A DNA stretch of 60,000 bases from Antedon mediterranea (GCF_964355755.1 NC_092674.1:25658001-25718000); one strand, 5' to 3'; shown: positions 23,023-38,100, numbered from the stretch's first letter. Made by a program: numbers and translations. The notes: generated by a model not told the origin, from the sequence alone.

Positions 23023-23112
23023 TTAGCTCTGTGGTATTGATATGACATCATCATGTCCATATAAGGACACATCACATTTTTTTGTCACATAAAGTTTGAT
23101 AGTGTAGACAGT
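23023..23112. mobile_element. truncated foldback MITE, family 1
   Basis: The right two-thirds is retained (TGATATGACATCATCATG, AAGTTTGATAGTGTAGAC). The left end is reduced to TTAGCTCTG. It abuts the 55-bp hairpin. Confidence 0.85.
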
Positions 23113-23731
23113 GTATAGTGTATTAGTTGGGAAAGCCACTCGACAGTGCAGTTCTTTTGAACTGATCCACTTTTGGTTACCCGCAGGTGCTGATAGTACT
23201 TTTGTTCTGTTTTGTTATATAATAAAATAAAATAAAAATAAAGAGCTTTAGGATTGAAAGCAAACATGTTAACCGTCAAGTTTGCTTTGAGTATTGATGA
23301 AAATTAGGGAGCAGGACAATTTCTTCCTAATGTCAAAAAACTTCTCCCTAACGCTCATTCTTCTATAGTTTGTGAACGTAATCGAAGCCCAACTTCTCCG
23401 AAACATATGATAAAGGCTTTTTATGTAGGTATATGCAGGAAAAATAAAGGTATATACAGTATATATAAATGTTAAAATAAAAAAGGGGAATGATGTATGG
23501 GGGGGGGGGGGGGTTGAATGGGTGGTGTCGGGTAATAAATTATTATAGAAATGTCGAGAATTCCCATGTAAACCACTTGAATCTCCTTCTGTACTGATTT
23601 GAAAATGGATACATTTTGTGAATAGACTTTTTGACACAACAGCTTTTTTCATTCATTTTCTTTCTTTTTTTTGCACTGTTAAATACATTCATTTTTCCTT
23701 GTTCGGAAAAGTTTTTCCTTATTCGTAATTT

Positions 23732-26700
23732 TCATTCTTCTTTGATGGTTTGCTCTCCGTTTCTATCTTCCAACAGAGCTGGCGATTCACTGTGGAATTG
23801 CATATCAAAGAAGTCAAGAGAGTTTGTGCTGCTGAGTCGTCTTTGCTTACTCTCGTCACGGAGTTTGATCCACATGCCACGATTGCCATCAACCGTGTTT
23901 AACAAAACTTGTGCCTCTGGGAAAATATCCGCAAGAATCCTATAAATAACAAAAAATGATCAAACAATAAGAGAAATTTTGAATTCTTTCAAAAAAATCT
24001 GCTTACTATACGAAAGCAAAAAAAAACACATTATTATAATTTATGTTTATTAGTTATTTAGATATTGTTGGCTCTTTAGTTACAGTAAAATGGTCAGCCT
24101 TTCACTCACTCAGAGAAAAAAATAGTATGACATTAGAGATGATTTGAACCCAGTACACTGGTATTGGTATCTACCAACACACAACTCATCTCAATGGATT
24201 TAGAATCAAAGAATAAATTAACATCAATGATAAAAAAACAAATTTCAAAAATGAAATGATTGTGCTATGCAGCAAATGTATGTACATACATCTGATTCAT
24301 TATAATGTGTATATTGAGACACAGAGAATACAAAAAAAGCTGTCTGGTGCTTTAAAAAAGAGGTGAGATCAGCTACAGACTACAACTCCCTGCTAGAAGT
24401 ATAGAAAAAAGTTATTCTAAAAGCCAAGATGTAGCACCTTCAATGTGGACAATAGGTTCAGCTAAGTTAAGTATTTAATGTGCTATTGTTTCTTTTTATG
24501 TTATTACACCCTATTGTTTAATTCTATCAATGAATCTGTAGCTTTCTGAAATAACCAATGATATTATTGAGAAATATTAGTGTTGTACTGGGAGTGGACA
24601 TTAGCAATATAATATTGGTGATTTAGAAAGTAGAATACTCAAGCTAAAGTGTTGAAATATTTCAACACTTGTTATGTTATTAAAGGTATTTATTTATTCT
24701 GTCGTTATACTGAATGACACTTTCAGTGCTAAAGCATTGATTTCCAAAGTGGTTCAGTAGAGAAACGTTAACAATATAATAAAAATAATTCAAAGACAAA
24801 CTAACAAAGTACTTTACATTAGTACACACACATTTATAAAAAGGTAACTATCTACAAAACATATATTTCAGTATATATATAAAAATGGTATTTTGGGTTG
24901 ATATACAGTTTGTTTTTGTGTCATTTGAAAGTTTGTTCCATAATTTGGAAGGTAGATGACATAATTCTTCTTTTTTTTAGGATTAATTGGGTTGTCTTGA
25001 ATCTATTCATCTTCATTATTATGTTATATCCTTTGTTTTTTCCTGATGCTATATCAACCTCTTTTATATGTATGATGTATGGATTCAAAATAAAAAGATA
25101 ACTTTTTAAAACAACAAAATCAAACAAGAGTAACTCCAAACAAAGACATTCGATCATTTTCACATGGACAGTATTTACCAATTTACAAAAGTGTCACCAA
25201 AAGCAAGCCAATTTTACCAATGGTGGCTGTTATTGTTTTAGCCAAAAAACAGACAATTTCAAAAATATTCTCCCATTTAACTCATAAACATTCAGTATTC
25301 CTTTTAGTGATACATACAATAACAGGAGCACTGAGGAGAGACAAGCGGCTGTCAAAAACAACTCTAAAGCTTTGTCTACACTATCAAACCTCATGTGACA
25401 TGTGATGTGCATGTATGGACATGATGATGTCATATCACTACCATATTTAAGCATTTCACTACCATATTTGGGTACATCACATTTGGGTACATCACACTTG
25501 TCACATAAAGTTTGATAGTGTCTATAGAACTAATTTGATACTGTAGACAGAGCTTTAGATATGACTTACTGATACACAGGTCGTGCTATGTGTTGAAGGA
25601 AATTTAGTTGAAGTTCAGGAATGAAAGCCTTTTCTCGGTCGTACATCTCTAGTGGCGGGATACCTATTGCCTTCTCAAGGTCACCTTGTGTGAAAAACTC
25701 TCTGTAGATCAGCTCCTACAAATCAAAAAAATACAAATTGAAAAAAAAACAGTTTAAAAAAATGTTTATTTATTGATATTTTTAAAGAGATATGCTGTAA
25801 TGGTTTGGCAAAGCTTGGTTCCCACTAGGACGTAAACGCAACGCAAGCGTTTTAACCAATGACAAGCAAAGTTATAGACAGTTAGCAATCAAAGCGAATA
25901 AGCCATCGCTTGTGATTGGTCAATCCACTTGCGTTGCGTTACGTCCTTGCGTTGTGTCGCTAGTGGGAACCACGCTTAAGAGGCATGAGTTTGAGACCTG
26001 TCTGTGCCATTATGGCCTGTATCTTTGTCGAAGATACATTACCCTCATTGCCTCATCTTTGGATGGGACATACAGCTGTTGGTCCCCTGTACATACAACA
26101 TAAATTGTCTCCCAATGTGTTCATGGTATTAGTGCGGCACTGTGACTGCTGTGGGTGGTCCGAATTTCCTCAACTGGACGATAAATAACAATACATTTAC
26201 ATTGTTTAAATTATAAATACTTACTGCAATTTTCTTAGTTGTCTTCCAGCCTTTTGTCTGATCTGATAAATCACAGCTTGTCATCAATAAACATAGCAGC
26301 AACTTTCTACAGCGTGGATCCTCCTTTTTGTACCCCTCTACAAAAGAAGAAAAACAAATATAAAACAAATAGTTATGAGCTAGGCTAGTTGGGTCTATTC
26401 ACCAATCTAACAGCAGAATGCTGATCGAGCTCCGGAGATCAAAGGGTTTATCTGTGGCTGTGAAACGATCAGTTCAGTAATAGACACTGCGCGCCGCGGA
26501 GAATATGTACATAGTACAGTACTATTAGTATTTGTTGCAGCCAGACATAAGATGAAAGGACTGTTACAAGTTCCTATCTTGGCAAGGCAAGCTCAGTATC
26601 ATGTTAGATTGCTTTGCTACTACATTACCCTTTGCCATTTTCTTCAAGTCTTTGATGATTCGTAAATGATGAGCTAAGTCTGTTGCCAGTATAATGTCTT

Positions 26701-29182
26701 GCATCAGATCAAGTACCTCTTGGTAATCCTTCAAATCAAACAATTTTAAATATTTAAAGCTCTGTCTACACTATCAAACTTTATGTGACAAAAAAATGTG
26801 ATGTGGCCAATTATGGAAGTTATATGCACAAATATGGTAGTGATATGACATCATCAAGTCCATATGGGCACATCACTTATTTGCTAGACCACAGGGAATA
26901 TAAGTGGTATAATGTAGTATTAATATTTACTGTACAATGACAATTTACACTGGAAATCGACAATTTTAAACTAAATCTTACTTGTCGTGATAGTGTTTCA
27001 AAAATATTGCAACCTTCTGTATTTAAAATGCACATTGCTTGGGCAAAGTGATGCCTCTGTATTGAGATAAAACAAAATAAATAATTAATTGATTTTAAAG
27101 CTCAGTCTACACTATCAAACTTTATGTTTATGTCTAAACTAGATATTGTACAGAGCTTTAAGCAGTAAATTACGACTTCCTTTTTTAAAACTCCTACTCT
27201 ACTTTCTATGAAAATCATTCTCTCTACTGCCCCTCCCCCTCATACCCACACAACCCTTAAAACAAAGCACCAAAACTACTGCATCTCTAATAACTAGATT
27301 TTGTTTTGTACAGTATACGGTTATTATGGATCTTTTGATTTTGACCTATATTTATTTTATTTATTAATAATTTACCTCCATCACTGAGCCTTCTGAACTA
27401 TAGAGGGCAGCAAGCACTGAATCCTAATAATTAAAAGAAAATCATTTTATTTATGAAGTATTGTATATTTTATTGGTGGGTTCTTTAGAAATAACAAATA
27501 ACAGTAAACTTACAGAATGGACTTGAAAGCTGTTGTTGGTGCCTCGGTGGTCAAGGTCGTGACAAAGACAAGCAACAAATAACGCTAATATTTCAATTTC
27601 CCTAGAAAAGATGATTACATAAAAAATAATGATAAAAACTTATAAAGTGCATTATTCTAGGCCTCAAGGATTTAACAATAAAAGAAGAATTACGAAAAAT
27701 ACAAGTAAAAAGGTTGAGGTTTTAATGCTCTAAAATTCTCAATTGAAGTTGCCTGGGGGGATAGAAATATTGGGTATAATGTGTATTTTTTATTGGTTGG
27801 AAGTTTGTATGTCAACTTTTATATATTGTCCCCCCTTATTAAAACTAAAAAATAACCTATTCAAAGTCTGATTTTATTAATCTTTATTTTTCATCTTTTT
27901 GGGGGACAATACGTCTTTAAACAAGTAAAGTAAATTACCTGAGAGCATTTAAATTGTTGATATTTTTGTAGAGTAGATAACAGAAGTGTCCTACAGTAAA
28001 TGCATGGTACCAGTTGTGGTAAGGAGGGTCACGATAACCCTTTTTCACCATCAGAAAGAAGTTAGTCAGTGTCTTCTTGTCTATCCTGTAGCTATTCAGC
28101 AGACCCATATCGTCAAACATACTTAGACATACCTAAAGAATGAATTATATAACAACCAATTACATAATATTAGTGAGTGGTCAAGCGGGTAAGACAGTGG
28201 AAAAGTAATTACGTATAGCCATAAAGCCAATTTTTTTGCTGAGCATTTCGATTCGCATGGGTACTCATGAAAGCGTCATAGCTTATTTCCTGATCTCTGA
28301 TTGGTTGCGCAATATTTCGCTTCGCAAAAAGTAGAAATAATTCGAACTAGTAAATTTCGCTGAAGAACTTAGTACATCATTCGAGACAAATAGAGGGTTA
28401 CGCCGGTGTACTATTACATCACAACCACTGATCATGACTGGGCCCTCTGGTAGACCAGTTTTTGCCTGAAGAAGTTTCCCAGTATAAATAAAATATTTCA
28501 ATTCAATTCAGTCAATCAAATCTTTTGTTTTGGAAAAAAAAACATACCTAAGGTGAATATCTATTATCAAAATTAACTTTAGACCAGTGTTCCTAAAATT
28601 AGGCCTAACAAAAGATAATTGTTATGTCATTCAAGCCCGACCGACAACAGTCAGTAGTTCTTTATCCTGTTTGTTTATCATTGATGTTGTACTTAGGCAA
28701 CATTGGGCCCTATTGATCATAAATATAGCTGACGAGGCCTAGTGTTTACGTTATGCATTCAGTCATACTGTATGACCAAATTAGCTGTGGACGAGCTGGT
28801 TATAAATTGGTCTAAAGCTCTGTCCACACTATCAAACTTTATGTGACAAACAAAATGTGATGTGCGATATATGAACATGATGTCATATCACTACCATTGT
28901 GGGTATATCCCTATCATATTGGGCACATCACACTTTTTTTTGTCAAACTAGTTTGATAGTGTAGACAGAGCTTTAGGCCTTTTGTTATGTAGTCATGATT
29001 GATTCACAAGTTTAAACCATATCGTAGCAAACATGGTATATTACTATACATGGGACCCTTACCATGATAGTATCATAATCAGCAATTCCTCGTGGTGAGT
29101 ATGTCATATTAGTAATAAGAGGATCATATTCCAATATCGGTCTTATTTCATCACTTTCAAACACTGTGTCTTCATCAGTAAC
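23732..29182 (-). CDS. PDE2A: PDE2A catalytic-domain exons
   Basis: Exons 29182-29063 ([12 protein letters not shown]), 28132-27939 ([16 protein letters not shown], about residues 452-456), 27601-27514 ([14 protein letters not shown], about 492), 27423-27376 ([15 protein letters not shown]), 27056-26982 ([19 protein letters not shown]), 26728-26629 ([19 protein letters not shown]), 26337-26225 ([20 protein letters not shown]), 25715-25570 ([13 protein letters not shown] and [16 protein letters not shown]) and 23939-23732 (C-terminal, [10 protein letters not shown]). The metal-binding His/Asp residues and the nucleotide-selecting Gln and Phe (ELQLNF) are all present, so an active enzyme is expected. 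It lacks the CCSL(D)AE-like tail of vertebrate PDE2A and ends TIKEE. Confidence 0.96.
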
Positions 29183-32100
29183 CTGAAATACAAAAACAAC
29201 AAATTTTGTAATATCAATTTGCATTTATTTTAAATTATTGTATGTTTTTGTTATTAAATTACTATTTATTTTTCTTTTTTTGTGTATATATTTTATTAAT
29301 TACAAAACAAAGCATAAAAAATAGCTACAATAAAGCATACAGAGTTAAAGCAAACAAATAAATTGAATGATATAAAAACAAGATTAAATATAAAGTACAT
29401 AAAACCTAAGCGATTGTTGAAAAACTCAAATTTGGAAGTATAATAATATTTTTTTTTCTTTTTTGATCATAATAACAAAGTAAAGACATCCATAACTATT
29501 AACAATATAATGCATAATAATGCCATATAAAATAATGATAAAAAAATATATAATGAATGAATATTCACAATAATATAAATGTAAATAAAAATATTGAAAA
29601 GTATTGAAAATGTAAAAATGTGTTTCCATAATAATAGACGGTTAAACAGCTGCTAGTAAAAATATTTTAAATTAAGAATTTTAATGGCATTTTTTTTCAT
29701 AATAAAATTTTATGAATAATTCTGTATATATCATCAGTATTGAATGAATTGTTTGTATTTTGATGAACTTAACTTTTAAGGTATTAATTTTTATGATATT
29801 ATGAATAATTTTTTTTTTCAAGCCATCACCAATTACAGGATGGATAAACTAATTTATAATTTATCATGCTTATAAAATAAGTCTTATTTGAGGCTAAGGG
29901 AGTGAAGTTGAAAGAATCGTGAGTTACAACCCTGGAACTAGGTCAGGATTGAACCCTGGACCTTGGGATTGGAAGGCAAGCATGTTAACCACCAAGCTAC
30001 AGCTCAAGTAATTTTCTGGTGCACCAGATGAATGTCACTGATATAAAACTAATTTTAAATTGCACACAAAAAATATTAGTATGTTTTGACAATTCACCAA
30101 TATTAGCAAAATTCTGAAAATAATTTAGAAAAAGATAAATAGATTAAAAACAAGCAATTAACTGCATTAAACTAAAACAACCCACTGACCCACGCTAAAC
30201 CACATGACACAACTTTGAGAGAAGAAATAAGTAGAGAAAATCACCAATATACTTTGAAAGTACTGTAAGATTTGATCAAACAAGTGCAAGAATTTAAAGG
30301 CTATAGTTTGCTGTCAAAAAGGGATTTGACAGGTATAAAGACAGTGCTTGTGAAATGCACAAAAGAAATTTTAATTTAGTGGAATAAAGTGCTTAGTCGA
30401 GTACGCAGAAGTGACACGCGTGTATTAATCGGATATGTAAATACTAGATACATACTTGATTCACCAAAAAATATGATGAGCCCATATATGGACATGATGG
30501 ACATCATTTTACTACTATATTTGGGCATATCACTTTTTTCGTCAGTTTAATAGTGTAGACAGAGCCTAAGAATTACTTACAGCAGAACTTGTTTGATCAT
30601 TTACAGTTAAAAAACACATAAAAAAACGTAGAAACATATAAAATTAGTTATTAAAATTCAGAAGAAAAAGTTGTGCTTTTACTGTGTGCTGTACAAGTAT
30701 GTAAGAAGGAAAAGCACAGAGATTATTACCCCTCCCTCGCTTCTCTAAGTTACGCAATTGAACAAGGAAAAAAGAAATTGTTACTTATTAATTAAAAAAA
30801 CAAAAACATAACATAATAATAACTGTTGATGGGCACAAAGTGCATATAATAAATAAATGGATTGTTTATTTAATGTCATAATATCCATGCTTATGAAATA
30901 ACTTTGTGTCCATTTGAATACAGTAGAACAAAAAGTGTTCCCTTAATAGATGTGTTCCCTTAATAGATGTGTCCTCTTAATAGAGGTTAGTTTTAGTGTC
31001 AAAACATATATTTTTTGTGATGTGATGGGAGAGTGTCTTGTAAATAGGGTTATCTATCTTTATCTTTATCTATCATACTCATCCCACAGCGAGTAACTCG
31101 CCAATTACAGGATGGATAAACTATTTAATAATTCATTGTGCTTATAAACTAAGTCTCATTTGAGGCTTAGGGAGTGGAGTTGAAAGAGTCATGAGTTACA
31201 ACCCTGCACTAGGTCAGGATTGAACCCGGGACCTTGGGATTGGAAGGCAAGCACGTTAACCACCAAGCTACAGCTCCACTACGCTACAGCTCTATCTAAA
31301 GATCTGTTTAGTTTACACTGACCAAAAAAATGTGATGTGCCCAAAAATGGTAGTGATATCATCGTGTCCAAATATGGACACATACTTTTTTTTGTCACAT
31401 ACAGTTTGATAGTGTAGACAGAGCTTTAGGCTGGTTGTGACATCATTAAAGATATTTATAGGGCTATTTCTACCTGATGTGTATACAATAGTTAAATTGT
31501 AAAACTGACCTTCATGTGGTACATCATAAGCTCATTGGATAGCTTACTACGGTACTGAGCATCTTTCATTCTCGTGTAGAGCAAACTCTATAGAAAAAAA
31601 ACAACAGTTTTGATCTTAATCAAAAAGATCATGACAAAGATTATTAGAGAGATAATGATGATGATGTCACATCTCGGTAGTATTGCATACTTACATGAAC
31701 GATACTAATGCCGCAGTAGACAGAAAAGGCACTGGCTACCTCTTCATCGTGTTTAGTAAAATATAATCCTGAAAAGACAACATATATATAATTTATTAAT
31801 ATTCGCTTAGCGACTTAAAAGTACTTAAGTATTTACTATCTCTAACCATCAAGATAGTATAACCATAACCGTATAATGGATTGAAATAACATTTTACAAA
31901 GTGTTTAGAGGGTTATCTAAACAGCGCATAGAGACTATCTGTATTTTGCGCTATATAAATTTAAAACCATTAAACCATTATCCTTTGCTCCTACTCATGT
32001 TCTTTGGACTGTCTTTGCTTGTCTTTTTTTCTTTGTTTCGAATTTGTTATTTTTAAGACTTTTTGATGTTTTTTGTATTTTTATGAGCAATAAATAAAAA

Positions 32101-35100
32101 CAAACAAAGAAACAAGTAATCATAATCTAAATATTATTTTATTAGGCATTATTAATATTACGCAAAAAAAATTCGTTCGAACAGCTGTGTATAATGATAT
32201 ACTTTCCACGATGATAATGAATAAGGTAGTCTACATTATTGCATTGTAGTAGAGAGAAGAGAAAAAAACTTACCGTCAATTTTGTTACATAGTTCGGCAA
32301 TACCTATCACCTCTACAAACAAATTAAGTACACATGTATTACAATAAACAAATGTTAACAATATTGAAAAAAAAATTATTAACAAGTACATTAGATTAAA
32401 AAGAAAGAGGAAAACGAAGAAGATTTAATGGCAAAATCAATCAATCCAGCTGAAAGAAAAAGCTGCTGGCAAAAGCTATTATGGGTACATCCCTGAATAA
32501 ACACATGTAGAGCCTACACAGTGTATGACCCACAGTAAATTAATAAACTAGTATTAGAAATCTTTAAAGATGTATTGTCCCCCAAAAACATGAAAAATGA
32601 AGATTAATTAAATCAGACTTTGAATATGTTATTTTGTAGTTTTAATAAAGTTAATCAATTCCGTAGAAAAAAAAAAATGTTTTCACTTATAAAATGACAA
32701 AATAAATGCTTAAATTCAACCAAAAACCCATTGGCTGGCAGCCAATTTGACATTTTTTTCCTTTAAATTACAGTTTTTTCAAGTAAATACATTTTTTTTT
32801 TGGCAAACCAACTTTTGGTCAAAGTGGATAACTATTAGGTGACATTAAAATGGCATATTCAACAAAAATTGTAAGAATTGTTTTTTCGGGGGGACAATAT
32901 ATCTTTAACATGACAAACTCACAACCGAATCGAATCCCTTGGTCTAGACTAGAAAATAATGAATTTTTATCGCGTCTGATCTTTGTCGTTATCATCATCA
33001 TTCATTCATTCTCTTTTTTGTTCTCTCAATCTCCAGTTGGTTCAGTATCTTTCTGTTTGTTCATTTTAGTAACTCTAACCAGACAACAAGTGTTCCAAAA
33101 CATATTTACTGTAGTACATTTTGTGTGAACTTGGGTCAAATAAACAACCAAAATGAATGACACTTACTTGAGCTACTATTAGAGTTATCCATTATAGGAA
33201 AGCAAAGAATATTCTTGGTTTTAAAACCTGTTTCCTTATCAACTCCAGAGTAAAATAATGGATGCGAATATGCATCTTTTATGTTCAACGTTTTCCCTGA
33301 AAAAACAAACACAAAATCCACTTTTTGTTATCATGTCGATCTGTATTTTTAATTTTGTTGTTATCTACCTTAGCATAGAAATACATGTGTATATGTATTT
33401 CTATGCTATGCTAATGTAGACATCTGTGCAACAATAAGTGCTACCCATTGGTGGGCTGATGATTGGTACCAATACTTATAGAATCTGGCCACCATTTGTA
33501 GTAGACTAAGCCATGTACTATATACACAACAATGTTTATGTATGATTTGATTGTAATTGGCAAAGACCAACTCCATGAAGACGTGACCATTGGGACGGCT
33601 GACAAAAAAATAAAGACATTTAGTTGATAATATTATACACCTTTATACTTTTAATTTTTTTCTCCTGTAGCCATATCTACGTTCAATTTTTGATAATTCA
33701 ATAGTTTTTAAAAATAAAATAAATATAAAATGTATAAAGTTCACCTGTTGTGGCAACATGGCCTGCAATTCCTTGGTTGATTGGAAAACGAACCTCAGCA
33801 CACTCTTCTTTGACATTACCATCAAACACCTTAGCGACTAACATGTCCTTCTCAACTAAGAACAATGAACATCTAAACACAAGAAAATAATCAATAAATC
33901 AAATAATCAACAGTTTTTCATGCATTGAAACTTGCAGTAAAGCTCTGACGACACTATCAAACTAGTTTGATGTGCCCAAATATGGTAGTGATATAATAAT
34001 AGTTCATTCTTATATAGCAATCTACAAGCAAGATTCTCTAAGCGCTGAACATTATCACCCCAGTAATTTTTTGGATCAAACACGTATGGAAACATACTCC
34101 CATAATGCAGCTAGTAATCAGCGCAAAGTTGTGTCTTGATCTAACCGGGTACCCATTTATACACCTGGGTGGAGAGAGGCAAACGCAAGTAAAGTATCTT
34201 GCCTAAGGACAAGCAATGCGGCAAGAGTTGGATTCGAACCTCGGTCTAACGATCAGTAGTCCAACGTCCAACACCATGCGCCACATGCCCAAATACAGTA
34301 GTGACATGACATCATCATGTCCATATATAGGCACATCACATTTTCTTTTCACATAAAGTTTGATAGTGTAGACAGGGGCTTAAGGAATTATGAAAAAAAT
34401 GGGAAGATTTTGCTGGCCACACAAGAGAAGCTATGCTGAAAAGAAGTACTTTAAAGATCAATTGTATGGATGCAACTTATGTACAAGACATGATAACCAA
34501 GTCAATATTGACATTAACAATTTGGAGATAATTTCATGATAAATCAAAATCAATGAATTAGATCGTGATTACATGCATACATAGTTGGTTCGTCATGTTT
34601 GTAATATACAAACTTATGATGGTTATATCTATGCTATTAAAGATTTCCCCCAAAAACATGAAAAATATAGAGTAATTAAATTAGAATTTGAATATTGTGT
34701 TTTGTAGTTTTTTCTTCTGTAGAAAAAACAGAAAAAATCATGTTTTCACTTATAAAATGACAAATAAATTCAACCAAAATTCCATTGGCTGGCAGAAGAT
34801 TTGACTATTTTTTTTGCTTTAAATTACAGTTTTTTCAGGTATATAATTTTTTTGTCGATCTATTTTTTTCAAAGTGGATAACCATTATGTGACATTAAAA
34901 TGGCATATTCAACAACAAAAAAATTGAAAAATTATTTTTCAGTTGGACAATACATCTTTAACTTTGCAGATAACTGAATAAATAGACAATCGATCAATCA
35001 ATATACGAAGATTGTTTTTTTTTTTTTTAACTAAATTGAAATTCACCTTTCAGCTTGTGTGAGATTTCTAGCTTCTTGCATTATCTCCCGTAGCAACATT

Positions 35101-38100
35101 GTGTCGTCATCTAAAAAATTAAAATTCAATATATAAAAAAATTTAAAAATACATTGTTCAATAATTTATTTAACATAATAAACATGCACATATTCAAAAT
35201 AAAGTGTATATAGGTTGTATTGTACATAAAATGTTTATTGTGCGACTGATATTAAAGCTCTGTCCACACTATCAGACTGTGACAAAAAAATGTGATGTGC
35301 CCATATATAGACATAATGATGTCATACCACTATTATATATGGACATATCACTACCATATTTGGGCACATCACACTTTTTTTTGTCAAACTAGTTTGATAG
35401 GTTTAAAAAAAGCTCTGTCCACAATATCAAACTGTGACAAAAAATGTGATGTGCTCATATATGGACATGATGATGTCATACCACTACTATATATGGGCAT
35501 ATCACTACCATATTTGGGCACATCACACTTCTTTTTGTCAAACTAGTTTGATAGTGTAGACATAGCTTAAGAAAAAAAATGTGGAAAAGTTGATTGAAGA
35601 GAAAGTATGGAAAGCTGCAGAGGTGTTTATTGCAACAGTAAGTAGCTGTGTGAGGTCTGTATTAATCCATTATACGTAAGAAGTGTCTACTGAAAATTGA
35701 TGATGACGATGATGCTTGTTAATTCATATCTCGTAGGAATTTAATTACAAATATCAAAACAAAATTAATGTGAAAATTGAACAAGCAATTATGAATTAAT
35801 GAACAGTGTGAAAGATAATGAATATTAATAAATCGTATAAGAAAAACGAACTCAAAAAACAAAAACACTTCAACAACCGAAAACAATAAAATATTCAAAA
35901 TGAATAAGGTAACACTATTGTAATTGTGTGTACAAAACTAAGCAAAACATTTTGAATTTATAACCCTAGGTTTTACATTCAACAAATAGAATTTCAGAAG
36001 CTGAAACTCTTGGTACAGTAGGCCTACTGTATCTATTATTTTTACAGTATTATAGGCAAAATCTCAGTGTGATACAGTCATAGGCTATAAGCAGAATTTG
36101 CCTATAATACTGGACATACTGCCATATATGGAGATGTTACAGTACAGAGTGGAATCTGTTTCAATGCCAGAATTTACAATGATATAGAATCTAAAGCAAA
36201 GTCAAGTTGTAACACCTGTATTCTAAAATAGTTGTACTAAGTAACACCTGGGATGTAAAAATTAGAAAGGAACAGCTGGATTGTAAACAATTATATTAAA
36301 GAAACACCTGGGATGTAAACATTAGGTATAACATCTGAAATCTAAATATTAGTAAAAGTAACACCTGGATTTTAAACAATTGCAGGCCTAAAGTTACACC
36401 TGGGATGTAAAAATAGTTATAGTGCTATTAACACCTGGAATCTAAATATTAGTATAGTATCTATCAAAATAGAACACTAACTTAATTGAACGCAACTAAG
36501 TACTACCTACACGAAGCCAAGTTACCACATGTTGGCGTTTGCAGGATACAATGTACACTCAGAGTTCTTGGTGACCAATTCAAATCAAGCACGCTCTGCT
36601 GACTTCTTAGTAACCTTTCACCTAGATCTGAATCTAATGGTGCCGACTGCTCACAACCTGGCCTTGAAACTAACTGGCTCTTACGTACAGTAGCTACACT
36701 TTCCTGTGTCCTAGAGAACGTGTCTGCCTGACTTGGATCTACATTATGTGAAGATGGATCTTCTATCTCTTTCTCATCATCAAATAAATCATCTTCTCCC
36801 GTATCAAATGCTTCTGCATCGTCGGACGACAGAGTCGACCCACCGGTCTGAACCTCTAAGCTTGAGCTACTCTCATGACTCATATATGACGTTTCTAATC
36901 TTAATAAGGGTGGGTACCTAATGTTACTTTCTTCTGGGAATGTAGTGGGGGATTTGCTAGTTTCTTCCCCAGGGGAAGCGGTTTGGTACTGCTCGTCACT
37001 ACCCCTCGGCGACGTTTCATTACTTTTCCTGACACTATCCAAATCCATATGTACCCCAGACTGGTACCCACTTAAACGGTCCTGCCTCATCTTCTGGAGG
37101 TCATTAAAGGTCAAATAAGATGGGTAGGGTTGATGACCCCTACTAGCAACATGGATACAATTATGCTCTGATTCACCCATTAGTTTATTTGCTAAGTTTT
37201 CTTGGGATTGTAAAATCTCTAAGTAGCTATTGGAATATGTAAGTTTGTTGTCCTTCTCTACCTGAGCTAGGCTTTGTTTTACTCTCTCTAATGGGCATGT
37301 GGCAAACATGTTAAGTGTGGCCGTGATGTTACTCAACTCCGGAGGATGTCTTGTCCAATCACCTGCCTGAGATGATAACTTACCGAGGTGTGTAAATAAA
37401 TTCTTGGCAATTTGAAGTAACGACTGAAAAAAAAAGAAAGAAAATAAACTACCATAAAAAACATGAAAGAAGTTCAGGAGTAATTTCAATAATTCAGAAT
37501 TAGATCAATAAACTGATTATGATGGTTAGCTGAAATAATTTGGTTGGCAGTTAATTAACCAACATAATCAAATTGGAGTTGCTACAGTATCTAGAATTCA
37601 CATTTCTCAAAAATTATGTAATTTTCAATTGTGTAGCAAGTAGCTGAAACAGTGAACAAACATATTATTTTAAAAATGTATTATTTATTTCTTTAGGATC
37701 TTTTCTGTTTTAATGTGCACACTGAATCTGGTTGAAAACGTTTATACAAAAAGACTTAAGCTCTGTCTACACTTTTAAACTTTATGTGACCATAGAGATA
37801 TTATAGTGAACAAAAACATGTTGTGTTTCCATATATGGACACGATAACATCATAGCACTACCATATTTGGGCACACCACACATTATTTGTTAAATTAGTT
37901 TAATAGATAGTGTAAAAATTGGACAATATCGACAAAAGATGGGCTGGAGATGAGTGTCTTTCTTTTGTTGTTGTTTCTGTATTTTTACTTTGTGAGTCAG
38001 TTTAATATACTGGGTCCTATACTGAATAAGCTAACCAGTAGATATAAAGAAGAGATAAATAAAGATGATACTGTGTAATATTTTTGTCTCTATATATTAT

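Noticed and set aside
23269-23652. Minus-strand 127-codon open frame below the PDE2A stop
   Set aside because: It lies in the probable 3' UTR, contains a 15-base homopolymer (23499-23513) and resembles no protein.
35204-35546. Plus-strand frames rich in [12 protein letters not shown] repeats
   Set aside because: Translation of two adjacent family 1 MITEs. The same peptide appears at other MITE copies.
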